The translations under genes and the position numbers were made by a program. Shown one piece after another: positions 1 to 10,967 of a stretch of 64,000 bases of DNA. The notes beneath the pieces were generated by a model that worked only from the letters and a program-made list of their open reading frames with translations, ran no database searches and was not told the DNA's origin. This DNA comes from Gnetum montanum (taxonomy: Eukaryota > Streptophyta > Gnetopsida > Gnetales > Gnetaceae), in the NCBI GenBank assembly GCA_015680685.1, contig MNCI01006062.1, positions 519,349 through 583,348 on the forward strand, in the 5' to 3' direction. Each line of letters begins with the position of its first letter. The stretch's first letter is position 1.

Positions 1-2365
1 TTTGTAGATTACCGGGGATCGGGAGTGGGACACCCACAAAATCATATCTTGGTATTCCTGAATACTCTTGGAGATGGGCTACTACTTGGACTTGGCTTAT
101 TCAAAAGATTGAGATTATGGTTGAAAGTTGGACCCTCAAATTCATGAGTAGCAGAGCCAGAAGCATTTTGGTGAGTTTAGTTGTGGCTGCTATTAGCAGG
201 TATGTCACCTCCATTTGTGAACCTTCAAAAGAGGTCATTAATAGACTCTATTATCAAACACATTGTGTAGTCTAGGGGTAAAGGTGGCCCTGGGACTCAT
301 TTGGTTAGGTGGGAGGAGATCTCCAGGCCTAGACAGTGTGGGGGCCTTGGCGTTCCTAAATTTAAAGATTTCATAATGGTTAGATATTATACCTTGAATA
401 AGCAGATATTGAATAATGATGATGCTATGTGGGTGCAAATCATAAGAAGAAAATACCATCAATGGATATCAAATGAAAGACTTCAATATCTGAAAAATTT
501 TCCATGCTTATCATGATATGATTAGTCAATTTAATCTCTTGGATTCCTGCTCTTCCACTAAGCTTTTATATGCAAAGCATGGGCTGTCCTAGGGCTGGAA
601 TATAATGTGGAAGGGTAGAGTCCCAAAGAAAATTAAAATCTTTGGTTGGTTGCTTAAGAAGAATGCTACCCTGACCAAAGAGTATTTATAAAGTTGAGGA
701 TTAATGACTGATCATCTCTGTATGCTCTACCATCACAGTACACCAGAGACTACTGAACATTTGATTTATTCATGTATTTGTGCCCTTTTAGTAGGCAGGT
801 TTGGGTTTGCAGTGGAGTGCACGACATCTACAACTTAAAAGGGGACACCATAAACATCATTATCACGTAGGTGATATGAAGGGCCTATAATTAGTGTGTT
901 TTTGCCTCTGCTCACTTGCCCTCCTTGTGCGTCATTGTCGCTTATGCTTTTTGTTTGTGGCAGGAGGCCATTGTGGCAGTTGGATCACTCCCACTTTTGA
1001 GATAGATTGTCACTCTTACTTTTGAGATAGATTGCGAGCTATTTTGGGATGACGATGAGTAGTGGAGATTGGTCACCATTGTAGGCTGGGATAGTTTGGT
1101 GCCACAGTTGAGGGGAGAGAAGGAATTCCACTGGACATAGTTCCTCTCCAGGTGGTGCTGCAACCAAACGTCCTAAAGAGGAATGAGGATTGAACTTACA
1201 AAAGATGCCATTGTATTGCAACCTACTTGGGGGTCTTCGTTATTGATAAGGTCATCCTCTCCACTTTGCAGATTGTAGAATGCCTCAGTTTTCTTTGATG
1301 CTCCCTTTCCTTCCCTCCTAGCGAACAAGGCCTGAGGTCCAGACTTTTGCCAATTTGGCAGTGGGCGGCTGACTTAGTTGGGAGATTTTTTGTGCATTTG
1401 GGAAACTTGTCAAAGTTATAGGATCTTCTTTTCACTTTTCTTATATGCCTTTTCATGAGATGAGTTAACCATCCAAAGTGCTTCCTTGCCATCTTGAGTT
1501 GAGAGAAAATGGGAAAACATTCTGAGCTCATTCTTGCCTTTTTGTGGGATGCCCAGTGTTCATTGCTTGAACCCCCTGGGACCTGCCTATTCCAATGGAA
1601 ACTGGATTTCACACCTTTTATTGCTGGAGACATCGAGTTATTGATGGGGGTGCCTTTTCTTCTGCTTCTGTTGTGGCCCGACTGTGTTGTGATGCCGAGT
1701 TAGAGGAGACTATGAGCGATAGGATTCTTCAGCAGGTGCAGGAAAAGTTGGAGGCAGAGTTCTAGACCCATTTGGATACCAAGCTCAAGGAGCTTGAAGA
1801 GGGTATCATGAGGGTTGTTAATGACAAGGTGGCTGAGGAAGTTGCCAAAGCCACTGAGGATATGAGCTTCGCTTGAAATGGGAAGCCCAACGGCAGAGGT
1901 AGATTGAACTGGAAGAAATTTACAGGCAAATCAGACAACAGCTTAAAGAGGAGGCTAAGAAGGAACACATTAGAACGGAGGAGGATCAAAGGCAATAGGC
2001 AGCCCAAAGATAAGAGGCCGAGAAACATCACAGGGAGGAAGAAGCTAGGGCTCACCAGCAGGTCCACAATCAGTAAAGGCTTGTTTACAGCTGCAAAGTC
2101 TCTCCTTTTTCCAAGATGTTGAGCTGTCGTTTTTGTCTTTATAATGGTGGTTTGTGTTGTTAGTTCCTGGGGTTCTGTAGGGCTTATGGTAATTTCCACG
2201 GTTCCTTCTTTCACCCTTTTTTTGCTGGTCTATACTGTCCTCTTTTATTTTCAGATCTGGGGGGTTCCTCACCCGCTAGATCCTCTTTTCTGATTGCTCG
2301 AGGGCTGTTGCCCTCCCCCAGCTTTTGTACATAATATATCTGCCTGATCTTTTCTTGAAAAACAA
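1..2365 (+). mobile_element. LINE-A, 3' portion of an L1-type non-LTR retrotransposon (decayed)
   Basis: The window opens inside ORF2, downstream of the RT core. The first 500 bases read TYLGIPEYSW, then W(T)LKFMSSRARSILVS, then a long open stretch at 301-516 with VRWEEISRPRQCGGLGVPKF, the usual plant L1 segment after the RT domain. Bases 595-800 encode a zf-RVT-like region (MWKGRVPKKIKIFGWLLKKNATLTKEYL, split here by stops, then ETTEHLIYSC). Near 960-1030 comes a frameshifted GSWITPTFEID, matching the AMGxTPTFEP block of the other LINEs here. A charged coiled-coil tract follows at 1710-2068. The 3' end is near 2365, where a TTGTACATAATATAT stretch runs into an A-rich tail. The element lies in the sense orientation of the STI-like gene, upstream of its first visible exon. 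Its 5' part is outside the window. Stops and frameshifts make it non-functional. Confidence 0.85.
1710..2068 (+). pseudogene. LINE-A C-terminal coiled-coil tract
   Basis: A charged, heptad-like tract starts with ETMSDRILQQVQEKLEAEF and continues with LKELEEGIMRVVNDKVAEEV. After a frameshift near 1865 it resumes with WEAQRQR, IELEEIYRQIRQQLKEEAKK and HHREEEARAHQQ. Composition is dominated by E, K, R, Q and A, as expected of a long coiled coil. Several TAG stops fall where Gln fits the local pattern. The same kind of tract occupies the same place, between the zf-RVT side and the 3' end, in LINE-B, LINE-C, LINE-D and LINE-E. I cannot assign a biochemical role. It is either the C-terminal end of ORF2 or a third ORF. 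Confidence 0.6.
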
Positions 2366-3821
2366 AAAACATGTTTAGTACAGTAACTTTTAAAGATAAT
2401 ATTTTATGTAATATACATAAACACGTATTCATGTAGCAACTATCATTTAAAAATGTTACATAAATAACTAAAATGTATGCTTATCTAAATTAGTGGGAAG
2501 GGAGGGTTTTAAAACTAGAAACAATTTATCTATAGTTATACCCTAAGATATATGGTCAATATGATACATTAAAAGAATTATATAGAAACTTATCTAAATT
2601 AGATATACATCATGTTCCATTAACCTATACAATCTATGCAACGTTTAACATAATATATGTCTTGTTGAGTTTTGAACTTATAAACTAATAAATAACATAA
2701 TAAAATGCAATTACAAAAGCTCATCAACTAAGTTACTATATCACACATAAATTACAAGAGAACACAGGTCCTAACATTTACATAAAACTAGTTTTACATA
2801 ATATAAAAAACAACATTACGTAATACACATAGCCAAATAAAAGGCAACATGACATAAGGGCATGCTATAATATACTCACTAAGAGTCAAATTCATGGGCA
2901 GTCAAACAGCATAACGCAAATATAATTTCAAAAGGGTTTACATGAATCTAAATGGCCAATTAAGCCAGCAATTACCTATCATAACTGCAGAAAAAAAAAA
3001 AAAAGAGGAAGAGAAAAGAAAAGAAAAATCCAACTTGCAGCTAAGCTATATGATTCAAGAACCTAAAGGGTCAAGTTAGAAACAGTGTTTAAACACTTTT
3101 TAAAAGACAATAAAGAGCATGGGTTCTAACAGTTAATGGGTTATATAGAAAAAGATTATAGTGATGGTAAAAGGTCAGTCAAAGTTGGTCCTGCAGACAA
3201 TTATTATAAGTAAAAAAATACAATTCTTATAACTTAATCAGAGACAGTAGTAAACAATTGTTAATATTATCAAATATTGTATTATAATCATCGTGTTGCC
3301 TTTTATCCCATTAGATTAAGGTGAAAAATTAGGTGGATGAGTGATTTAAAGACAGTTTTTATGATCAGCTATTTACTTGATACTAACCTGAATGTGTAAA
3401 TGTAGTCTTGAACCTCTATTCTGATAATTATGAGCAGAATGCTTTGACCATTAAGTCAAGATTACCCACTGATATTGTCAGTTCTCAGCAGGTGTTTCTT
3501 GTGACTTGCAGTTGCTGGCTCGTGCAATTCTCTGTGCATTCTTTATGTAGATCTCTATGTATTTATGTTCCTGAGGGTTTATTCAGATCTTCTGAGCAAT
3601 TATATTTTTTATAAGCCTTGTGGTTTGCAACTTACAAGTCATATGTTCAATTCCAAGTCTTTATACTGATATATAAAGAAATTATACAAAAGAAATAACT
3701 GAAACTGAATTATATCCAATAAATTCTTAGATCTTTGCATGGATATAATAGAACTCTTCAGTATGTGTATGCATAAATTAGATTTTGACATCTGATAGTG
3801 GTGTGTGCTTGTGAACTGTAG
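2366..3821. other. AT-rich non-coding DNA, probably STI-like intron
   Basis: No coding signal was recognised. An A-rich simple tract lies at 2990-3035. The right end is a splice acceptor (CTGTAG) before the exon at 3822. The only longer open frame (3408-3614) resembles no known protein and has no supporting splice signals. Confidence 0.5.
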
Positions 3822-4041
3822 GTAGGTCTGATCCCAGATGAGAAATTGGTAGATCTACTTGACATGGCTTTGTCAGCGGATACTGTGAATACTGTAAAAT
3901 ATTTACGAGAACTTACAGATTCTGGAGCGGAGCCATTAACTTTGATGTCACAACTAGCAACATTAATAACAGATATACTTGCTGGAAGCTACAGACTTCA
4001 CAAGGAAAGATCCAACAAATCGTTTTTTCAGAAACCAACTT
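3822..4041 (+). CDS. STI-like: STICHEL-like protein, exon a (post-AAA+ gamma-tau domain)
   Basis: This exon encodes VGLIPDEKLVDLLDMALSAD, then TVNTVKYLRELTDSGAEPL and TLMSQLATLITDILAGSY. It corresponds to the segment just after the AAA+ ATPase module in STICHEL/STL proteins, which resemble bacterial DNA polymerase III gamma/tau. In Arabidopsis STI controls trichome branching and is not a replicative clamp-loader subunit; that is family knowledge. The exon starts in phase 0 after the acceptor CTGTAG and ends after ACT T before the donor GTAAGA, leaving phase 1. The next intron is only 181 bp. There is no stop or frameshift. The AAA+ exons must lie upstream of the window, because nothing in 1-3821 encodes Walker motifs. 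The family is very clear; which paralogue (STI or an STL) cannot be told. Confidence 0.92.
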
Positions 4042-4222
4042 GTAAGAAAAAAATGATTTCCTTATAATACTCTATTTACATAATCTACCAGGGCTGGTAA
4101 TAAGGGAAGTTGTACAAATTATCCAATCTCGGAAATAGTTAATTTATTTAACATTTTTACATATATTCAAGCTGTTGTCTTCCCAGAACTGATTTTGAAC
4201 ATTGTTTTCTATGATAATGCAG

Positions 4223-4753
4223 TACTGAGAGATGAAATGAGCAGGCTACGTAAAGGACTTACAATTCTTTCTGAAGCTGAAAAACAAATCTCGCTAACAA
4301 GTGACAAAATAACATGGCTAACAGCAGCCATGCTTCAGCTTGCTCCTGAGCAACCAAAAGGTTTAAGAAGCTTGTCTTCTGGTTCAAGTGCTATTCAGAG
4401 TCCAATATTTAAAAAATCCTTTGAAAACAATTCAAATGTTGTTCATCACAGTATCAAACAGAGTCAACATAATTTTCGTGACAAGTGTACTGCACATGAA
4501 GGTTTTGAATCAGAATTAAAGCCAGCAAACCTGAACGGTATGGTTTATTCTTCTGCAAAATCTACTGAATTTAAAGGTCCTGTTCCTAGGAGTAAACAAT
4601 CATTTGTCTTAGGTTTTACCAAAAACAACACTTCACAAGAAGATGCTATGGGAGATGAGACTGAAGGCACTGATGACTTGCCAGTTTATCCATCTACAGC
4701 TTCAAATGAAATCAAAACGATACACGACGATCATTACATACACACAACACCTG
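4223..4753 (+). CDS. STI-like: STICHEL-like protein, exon b
   Basis: After the acceptor ATGCAG the exon completes the split codon (T+TA, Leu) and reads LRDEMSRLRKGLTILSEAEK, then QISLTSDKITWLTAAMLQLAP. This is the conserved helix after the gamma-tau domain of STI-like proteins, with the hallmark LSEAEKQ and TWLTAALLQLAP motifs. About 120 residues of Ser/Asn-rich, weakly conserved sequence follow, as is usual for this part of the family. The exon ends CCT G before the donor GTAATT (phase 1). The frame is open throughout. The longer open frame starting at 4195 includes intron bases and should not be used as the start. Confidence 0.92.
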
Positions 4754-5729
4754 GTAATTTATTCATCTGGCATACATATCACATGCAGTTTTGCTCCATT
4801 AAAAATTTTTCTTGATAGAAAAATAGTGATATTAGTCATAACGTGTCCACTATAAATTTCAGAGATATCCAAACTAAAATTTTAGGCATCAATGTAGAGG
4901 AATACACAGAACTAGTGATGGTAATTACATGAGTTTGTATATACTTATCAGAATATGTGGGTAAGGGTCTATCACTAACTTACAACCATTAAGAACTCTG
5001 ACGTGTGTTTATTTAGGACCACTTCATCTTAGGTTATGCTCACTTCATCTTACTCCATTAAATTTTAATTTTTTAATAAATATTCTCCAACATATGAAGC
5101 ATAAAATTTTTTTTATAGGATTCATAGTGACCTTAACAATTAATTGATTTTCATTTTCTACCTTTACGCAGCTGCCTTTCCAAATCATATGTGAGGGAAA
5201 AATGTCATTTAAAAATCTTATCTTACAAAAGTATCAAGAGAGATGACAATCGCTCAATCAACACGTCTCTTCATTAATTCTAATAAACTTTGTATTTATC
5301 TTATGCAAACCACTTCATAGTTATACATCTCTAAAACGATTCTTCTCTTGAATGAGGTACAAGGTTTGAAAGAAATATAGTACGCATCACAGTTTCTGGA
5401 GAAGATTTAAAGACCGTCAAAGTAGAATCCTCAATTTTGTCAATACATTTCATATAAAGCTAAACCTTGGCAATAAAAAACATTCTTTCTCTTTCAAATA
5501 GTGAAGCCAAAAGATATGTTACAGATTAATTTTTTTGATGGTTATGCGGCTCTGTTTTATTATGTGTTTGATTTTATTTCTATGGTTAAAAAATCCTTGC
5601 AATGGTAAGAGGAGACCATGTAAACAAAATCTTTTAGGGGTTATAAATATTCTTTAGGAAATCGTAACCAAAGCACAAAAGAAAGAATTAAAAAGAAAAA
5701 TGGAGTACATAAAAATTGAAAGCCATTGT
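4754..5729. other. STI-like intron, first part
   Basis: AT-rich intron sequence between exon b and the LINE-F fragment. The donor is GTAATT at 4754 and the matching acceptor (TTACAG) is at 7215, giving an intron of 2462 bp. No other feature was recognised. Confidence 0.6.
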
Positions 5730-6660
5730 TAACACCTTCCGACGCTGCATTGGTCCTGCCATTGCTCATCCTATGGGAATATGACCTTCGAAATCTACTG
5801 CCATTGTTGCTCTACACAGCTGCCCCTTAGTCCTACGCCTGCTCCCTTTTCACTGCCTTCTAGAAAAAAAAATTTAAAAACTCATGAATGCTTAGTCTTC
5901 TGCTTAACTTGGAGGCATGCCAAGAAGAAGCATGCAATATTAACTTGCCTCTAAAACGTCAAACAGTTGAGAAATGTGAAGTGCATGCCCTACAGTTTTC
6001 AGATATTGCTACTCTGCACCAGGAATCAGGCCACAATCTCGGCAGCCTTATTGGCTGTAGTTTGGTCCATGGAATCTAACCACCAGAAGTGGTTGGAAAT
6101 CAGAAGGATCGTGTAAGCATCAGTTTGATGGCAGAATGAGCTTGCTGTCTGCAAGAACCCCCAGATGCTTCGAGATGCTCTCTTTGAAGAGCTGTATTTT
6201 GACTCCCCTAAAGTGCGTTCTGTCTTCTCTCTTGCAGCTAAAGAACTGTTTGACATTAGTGTCTCTTTCCTTCTTCAGTTGTGGGAAAACACATCCCAAC
6301 TCACCCCAGCTCAGCGTTGTTTCTAAAGGAGGTGACATCAGGCTTTAAAGTTGGAGTGATCCCCATGGCGGCTGTTGCTTGCCTCCACTCTGCAGTTTCT
6401 TTGGTTGCAAGAAGCTAAGGAGATGGAATCCAACAGGAACAAAAGAGATGGCCATTTCGGTCTTTCCTTATGATCCACGTGACAATTGTTTGTAGATTAT
6501 TGCCACCCAGGGCCTTGAGAGGGTGGGGTGGCCTAGTAAGAGCCACAAGCATCCTAGTAGCCAAGATGCATTTTCCCTTGCTTGTGAGTAACTGATTGGT
6601 CCATAATTCTACCTTTGAATCTTTTGGATCAGGATTCCCCATGTATGCCTCCTGTGTCAA
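5730..6660 (-). mobile_element. LINE-F fragment (RT C-terminus plus C-terminal extension)
   Basis: Read on the minus strand from 6660, the fragment gives SKVELWTNQLLTSKGKCILA then TRMLVAL, the segment after the RT palm (L1 consensus W...LS.aGR..L...V). It then jumps, with the zf-RVT part missing, to WRQATAAMGITPTLKPDVTS and FRNNAEL (about 6309-6395), the conserved block of the LINE C-terminal extension. Bases 5880-6300 match LINE-E around 19480-19560, sharing a segment that reads RDTNVKQFFS here and RDANMDQFFS in LINE-E. The fragment lies antisense within the STI-like intron. The left boundary is approximate, since homology fades near 5730-5880. Confidence 0.65.
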
Positions 6661-7215
6661 AATTTCTAATCAAACAACCTTAACAAATAAGCATCACCTT
6701 GTGATAAATTGTTAAACGGGACTTTAAGGTGTTGCATGATTCAAATTTATATATTCATCATTAGAAAGGCATTTTTCTGCCAATTTTCTACTGTTATTGA
6801 TTGTTCACCTTCAATTCATACGTTCATCACCCTTAGGATGAGTGGTAGACCTATCTTTCTTAGTGGTCTAGTGGCATGTAGACCTAACACATTATGGCCT
6901 CTCCCTTTGGCTTTTAGCATCTGTTACCTTGTTTTCAGGAGATCTCTGAGTTAATGCAAGCAAAAGTGGAAAAAGAATCTTCTTATTTATCTGTTAAATA
7001 ATAAGTGAAAACATAAATGTATAATTATGCATGCTAAAATATTATGAAAGTCGCATATCATTATTCATAATTAAGGATTTTACAAAATCATGTTAGTACA
7101 CATTGTCATTTTTCGGATGTTGTATTAGTGAGAATTTCTACTCAAAATATTTATTGTTTTCTAGGATGTCTAGTGTATTTAGACTTTGATTTTGACACTT
7201 TTAACTTTCTTACAG
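6661..7215. other. STI-like intron, last part before exon c
   Basis: AT-rich sequence that ends in a pyrimidine-rich acceptor (TTAACTTTCTTACAG) directly before exon c. Nothing else was recognised. Confidence 0.6.
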
Positions 7216-7678
7216 AGTCTAACAATCAGCCAGTGCATGTTGAGTCTCTTTGTGATAACACATTATCATCAAATTCTAAAAAGTTACTGCAAGCAAAATT
7301 GCAACATGGAACACATTCTGTGGACAACGGAGAAGAAACGAAGAGTGCTTGTGGCAGTAACCAATCTATTTTGAATGATGTTGATATAAAGGGTTGTCAA
7401 CGAAAGCTGGTATCAACCATACCAGTATCTTCACCATTGCATAAAATCAGGAATATGAATCTTGAAAATGATGGAAGCCAAGAACAGGTTCAAATAGGAA
7501 GAAACTTTGATGATCAAAATAGAATGGTTAGCGATACAGTACAGTGCATGGAAGGCAATCCTATTGTTACAAGCACACAATCTGAACACACTGATGAGAC
7601 TTGTAAGGAAAGAAACATTTTTTCTATTGTTTCTGATGGAAGAATCTCATTCTCTGAAAGAATTGAAGAAGAAAACTT
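7216..7678 (+). CDS. STI-like: STICHEL-like protein, exon c
   Basis: The exon completes the split codon G+AG (Glu) and reads ESNNQPVHVESLCDNTLSSN, and onward to RISFSERIEEENL. It is a Ser/Asn/Gln-rich, low-conservation segment, as found between the gamma-tau part and the C-terminal domain of STI-like proteins. It ends AAC TT before the donor GTAAGT (phase 2). The next exon restores Leu (TT+A) and gives ENLRLEPKSGG, so the junction is well supported. There are no stops. The open frame extends upstream of 7216, but those bases belong to the intron. Confidence 0.85.
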
Positions 7679-8239
7679 GTAAGTATATTTAATTATTTTT
7701 TAATGTGTTCATAACTTATGTTTATTCATGAGGAGTTGGTATTATGCAGTATGTCACATCACTTTGAAGGATTTTAATATTATAGTGTCTCTTGCTTTAC
7801 TCATAACCAGGAGAATGTTTGTGATCATATATAAATTCTTAAAAGAGTTTATTTTCAATTAAAATTTTAAAAATATTTTTAAAAAGTTTTGTTAAATTTT
7901 TTTGGATTTTTTCATATTTTATAATTCAATATTTCATATACCTCTTTTTCTAATAAGCAAAAAGATATTATATTAATAAATAATATTTGAAGTACAATGA
8001 GATTTTTCTTGGGATCTTAACTATCAACCACGATGAGAAGATCAAAATTCTAAAAAGTAAAATAATTATATCATGTTACCAATCTAATCCTCTCCTTGGA
8101 AACAAAAATTCTAATTGTGTAAGGCTCAAAGCCTTGAACAAGCAAGTTTCATTTTATATATCATGTTCTCCTTCCAATTTTTTATTGCTAGCCACATACT
8201 GTATCTATATTGATTTCTATCTTTTCAAAAGTTAAATTT
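7679..8239. other. STI-like intron 3, left end
   Basis: Very AT-rich intron sequence after the donor GTAAGT at 7679. The whole intron is 7679-16998 (9320 bp) and contains LINE-G, two SINE copies and LINE-B. Confidence 0.6.
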
Positions 8240-8660
8240 GAAAGGTCACATGTGCTAGTAAAAGATTCCAAATTTTATTAATTCATGGAGTTCCACCAAT
8301 CCAAGTCCAAGCCGTTGCAAATTCTTTATAAGATTTTGGCATGATAAATTGTTGATTTTTAACTTTCTAAACTTTGTTCTAAGTATGGGCAATTGTAGGA
8401 CAATGCAATAGGATATGATTACCATGTTCACAATCATTCTTCCTAAAAGATCTATTAACCATCATCCATCCTCATTTTAACAAATTATCTATCGTTAAAA
8501 TTTTCCCTATTTGTGCCAATTTAAAAAAGGTATGAACTTTGTGGGACACCTACTAACCAACCTCTAGATTTTCATTCCAAATTTTTTTCTCCAACTTCTC
8601 AAAACATGGGGTTAGACTTACCATAGCAACTAATGAGAATATGACTGAATATAATGGTGG
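8240..8660 (-). mobile_element. LINE-G fragment (zf-RVT region)
   Basis: On the minus strand the fragment reads VSHKVHTFFKLAQIGKILTI then DNLLK, and in another frame NHILLHCPTIAHT. This matches the zf-RVT region found downstream of RT in plant L1 elements: TxDNLxKRGW, a Cys pair, H-LLHCP and W. The sequence is frameshifted and carries stops. It is too diverged from LINE-A to LINE-F to place in the same subfamily. Boundaries are approximate. Confidence 0.5.
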
Positions 8661-9203
8661 GTTGATTACAAAGCCTATGTTACCTCATACCTTCATTGAC
8701 CTTAATATGTTGATAAGATGGGACTTTTGTATTTTTAATAATTTTAAGGATTAATTCATCAATTGCATATTGCCTATCTTCACTAGTACTATGATACCTA
8801 AAGGAGATGTATAGCCAACAATGATGGCTATCTTTTCTAATCATGTAATAAGTTAGAAGATAATAAACAATTGTGTAACTCACTTGTTTTAAGTTTTATC
8901 TTACAGGTAGCACCAATAGTTGTTATTGGATGTAATCCTAATCCTTCACTATATTTTCTCCAAACAAAATCATTTAATTTATAAAGGCTTCAAATAGTGG
9001 CTAGTTTTAAAAATATATAGGTTTTAACAACTTTGCCTGTGCAATATGGCATTGCATTCTCATATTAAGGGCCATCGAAGTCAAAGAATCCAATTATCAT
9101 CTAGCTGTGAGTTGGGTTATCTTTAGGCTCTATGCCACACAATAAGGCTTGGCTCAACCATCATTTTTAAATTGCACCTCAATATATCCTTAAGAGAGGA
9201 ACC
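8661..9203. other. Intron 3, unannotated AT-rich stretch
   Basis: No gene or clear element was recognised. It precedes the first SINE-like copy. Confidence 0.5.
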
Positions 9204-9367
9204 ACCACTTGGAGTGATGGTAAGGTGCTTGTTTCTCAAGTTTTAAGACTTGGGTTTAAGCTTAGGTGGAGCACTTGAAAGAGATTAGGCTTTTGTTTGT
9301 CCACTATCCTCCTAGGACATTGCCTTGGTAGAATGAGCATTGAACCTATGGGTGATGATCCTTTTTT
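9204..9367 (+). mobile_element. tRNA-derived SINE-like repeat, copy 1
   Basis: The head resembles a tRNA: TGGAGTGATGGTAAGGTGCT looks like an A box, and GACTTGGGTTTAAGCTTAGG carries a B box (GGTTCRANNCC) with one C to T change. A body of about 100 bp follows. The same head and body occur at 16341-16506, in the same orientation and colinear throughout, so this is a dispersed repeat. RNA polymerase III promoter use is inference from the A and B boxes. I could not define target-site duplications. Confidence 0.5.
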
Positions 9368-9680
9368 AATAGGTGAGTAGAGATTGCATGTGAGGTGGAT
9401 ACACACTCATGAATGGTACCTACATCATTGAAAACCTTTGGGTGTTGTGCAACTCAAGCCTCTTGGGTTCAATGGCTTAGGATATTAAGCCTAAATAAGC
9501 ATACATGTAGGGTTGGGAGTCATGTTCATTTCTACTTCTAGGGTAGTATGTATATAAAATAAATAAACAATGCAAACCATCCATTTAAGGTGTAGGGATG
9601 AATATATTATTATTAAAAATATTAGCTAATGATCCCTAGAAATATACATGCTTCACACAAGGCACACCAAAAAAATGCAT
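9368..9680. other. Intron 3, short unannotated stretch
   Basis: Between SINE copy 1 and LINE-B. A phrase near 9450-9480 (CTCTTGGGTTCAATGGCTTAGG) again resembles a B box, so the SINE may extend or be followed by a second partial copy. Confidence 0.35.
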
Positions 9681-9939
9681 CCTTCACCTAATTACTAATT
9701 ATGAATTTAGGTGAGTGGAGGGAAGAGATGGGTGCATGAGCAATGGACGGAGCGGACAAAACATTTGGAGAAGGTAGCAAGGGTAGAGCCACTTGAGGGT
9801 GGAAGGGGGATTGTAAGAGCACAGGCAAAGTGGGAGGTGTGGGCAGTGCAAGTAGAGTAGGAGATGGGGGTAGCGAAGGCCTTGGCCCTAGGTTGAGCAA
9901 ATTCAGCAGTGGATGACATCCTCCTGGAAGGTGGGCAAT

Positions 9940-10922
9940 GTAGAGGTCCAAGCTTTGCAAGGGGACTACTTGTTGTTTGTTTTTGAGTTGGTGGGTGATA
10001 GAGATGCTAGGTTGCAAGGGGATTCCTAGTTCTTCAAGACCAAGGGGCGCACCTTGACCCACTAGCATCTAGGGTTCCCTAATGAACCAGATCTCTTTGA
10101 GATGGTGCCAATGTGGGTTAGGGTTTTAGGCCTACCTTGGGAGTTTTGGACCCCTAATTTCCTTAAGATCTTTGCAAGGTTCTTTGGGGAGTTCATTGCT
10201 TTCGACAAGTTCACGACCTTGTAGGAAAGGATGGGTTTCATTAGGATCTATGATTGAAGGTCTCTTAAGTTAGATGGGTTGTTGTGGGAGGTCTAGATGG
10301 AACTATTGTATGTGATAAAGGTGTTAAAGGTTGAGTATGAGAATGTTCCCATGGAAGGTAGAGATGGTTGGGAAGCAGGGCTGACGAAGACAACTTTGGA
10401 TATCTCTTTTTGTCATGTTTGTGGGAAGAATAACCAATAGACCAATGTTTGCAGGTTTTGCCAAGGTGATGATAGGCAGCAAGCTATGGTACAGGAGGGT
10501 TGGTAGGTAGTTGGAAAAAAGAATAAGGCTACTAAGTTGCTGCCTCATTGTATTGTTATCGATCAGAGCCCACATAAGCTAGAGTAGAATCAATTCTTGG
10601 CCCTTTAGGACCCTCATGTTGCTAGAACACAAGAAGCGGATGCTAGGTTGTAACAGCAAAAGGGGTCTACTGTGTTGGAAGAGGGTCCAGGATGGCTTGG
10701 GGGCCTCTGGTGTCTACTGGAGTTTTGCTCGGGTGGTTTGACTTTTGCTATATTGGGGGACTTCATGCTAGGTCCTTGGGTATCCTTGACACGAGTCTTG
10801 GATTTCCCTTGCAACAATCCTACCCCCAAGGACAAGATGGGAGGTTTTAAGGTTAAACTAGAGGTCAAGAAACAAGGCAGACCCAACTTGTCGGAGTCGA
10901 GACTATGCAAGACTTGGAATTA
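9940..10922 (+). pseudogene. LINE-B ORF1 (gag-like, DUF4283 and zinc knuckle)
   Basis: Readable segments are GDYLLFVFELVGDRDARL, then PDLFEMVPMWVRVLGLPWEF, then TPNFLKIFARFFGEFIAFDK. This is the DUF4283 pattern of plant L1 ORF1 (VPVWVRLPGLP..YW..  ..L..IG..IG..I..D). A knuckle follows near 10410: CHVCGKNN, a stop, TNVCRFC, with its His position lost. The last open stretch (10672-10922) ends shortly before ORF2. The product would be the RNA-binding nucleoprotein of the LINE. Several TAG stops interrupt it. Confidence 0.75.
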
Positions 10923-10967
10923 AGAGTTCAATTGACCTTGATAGAGGTCTACAAGAAATGGTCTACC

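Noticed and set aside
3408-3614. 68-codon frame upstream of the first STI-like exon
   Set aside because: No match to STI-like sequence and no splice signals that would join it in phase.
9688-10068. Pro/Leu-rich minus-strand open frame of 126 codons
   Set aside because: It is the antisense of LINE-B ORF1, which is recognisable on the + strand.
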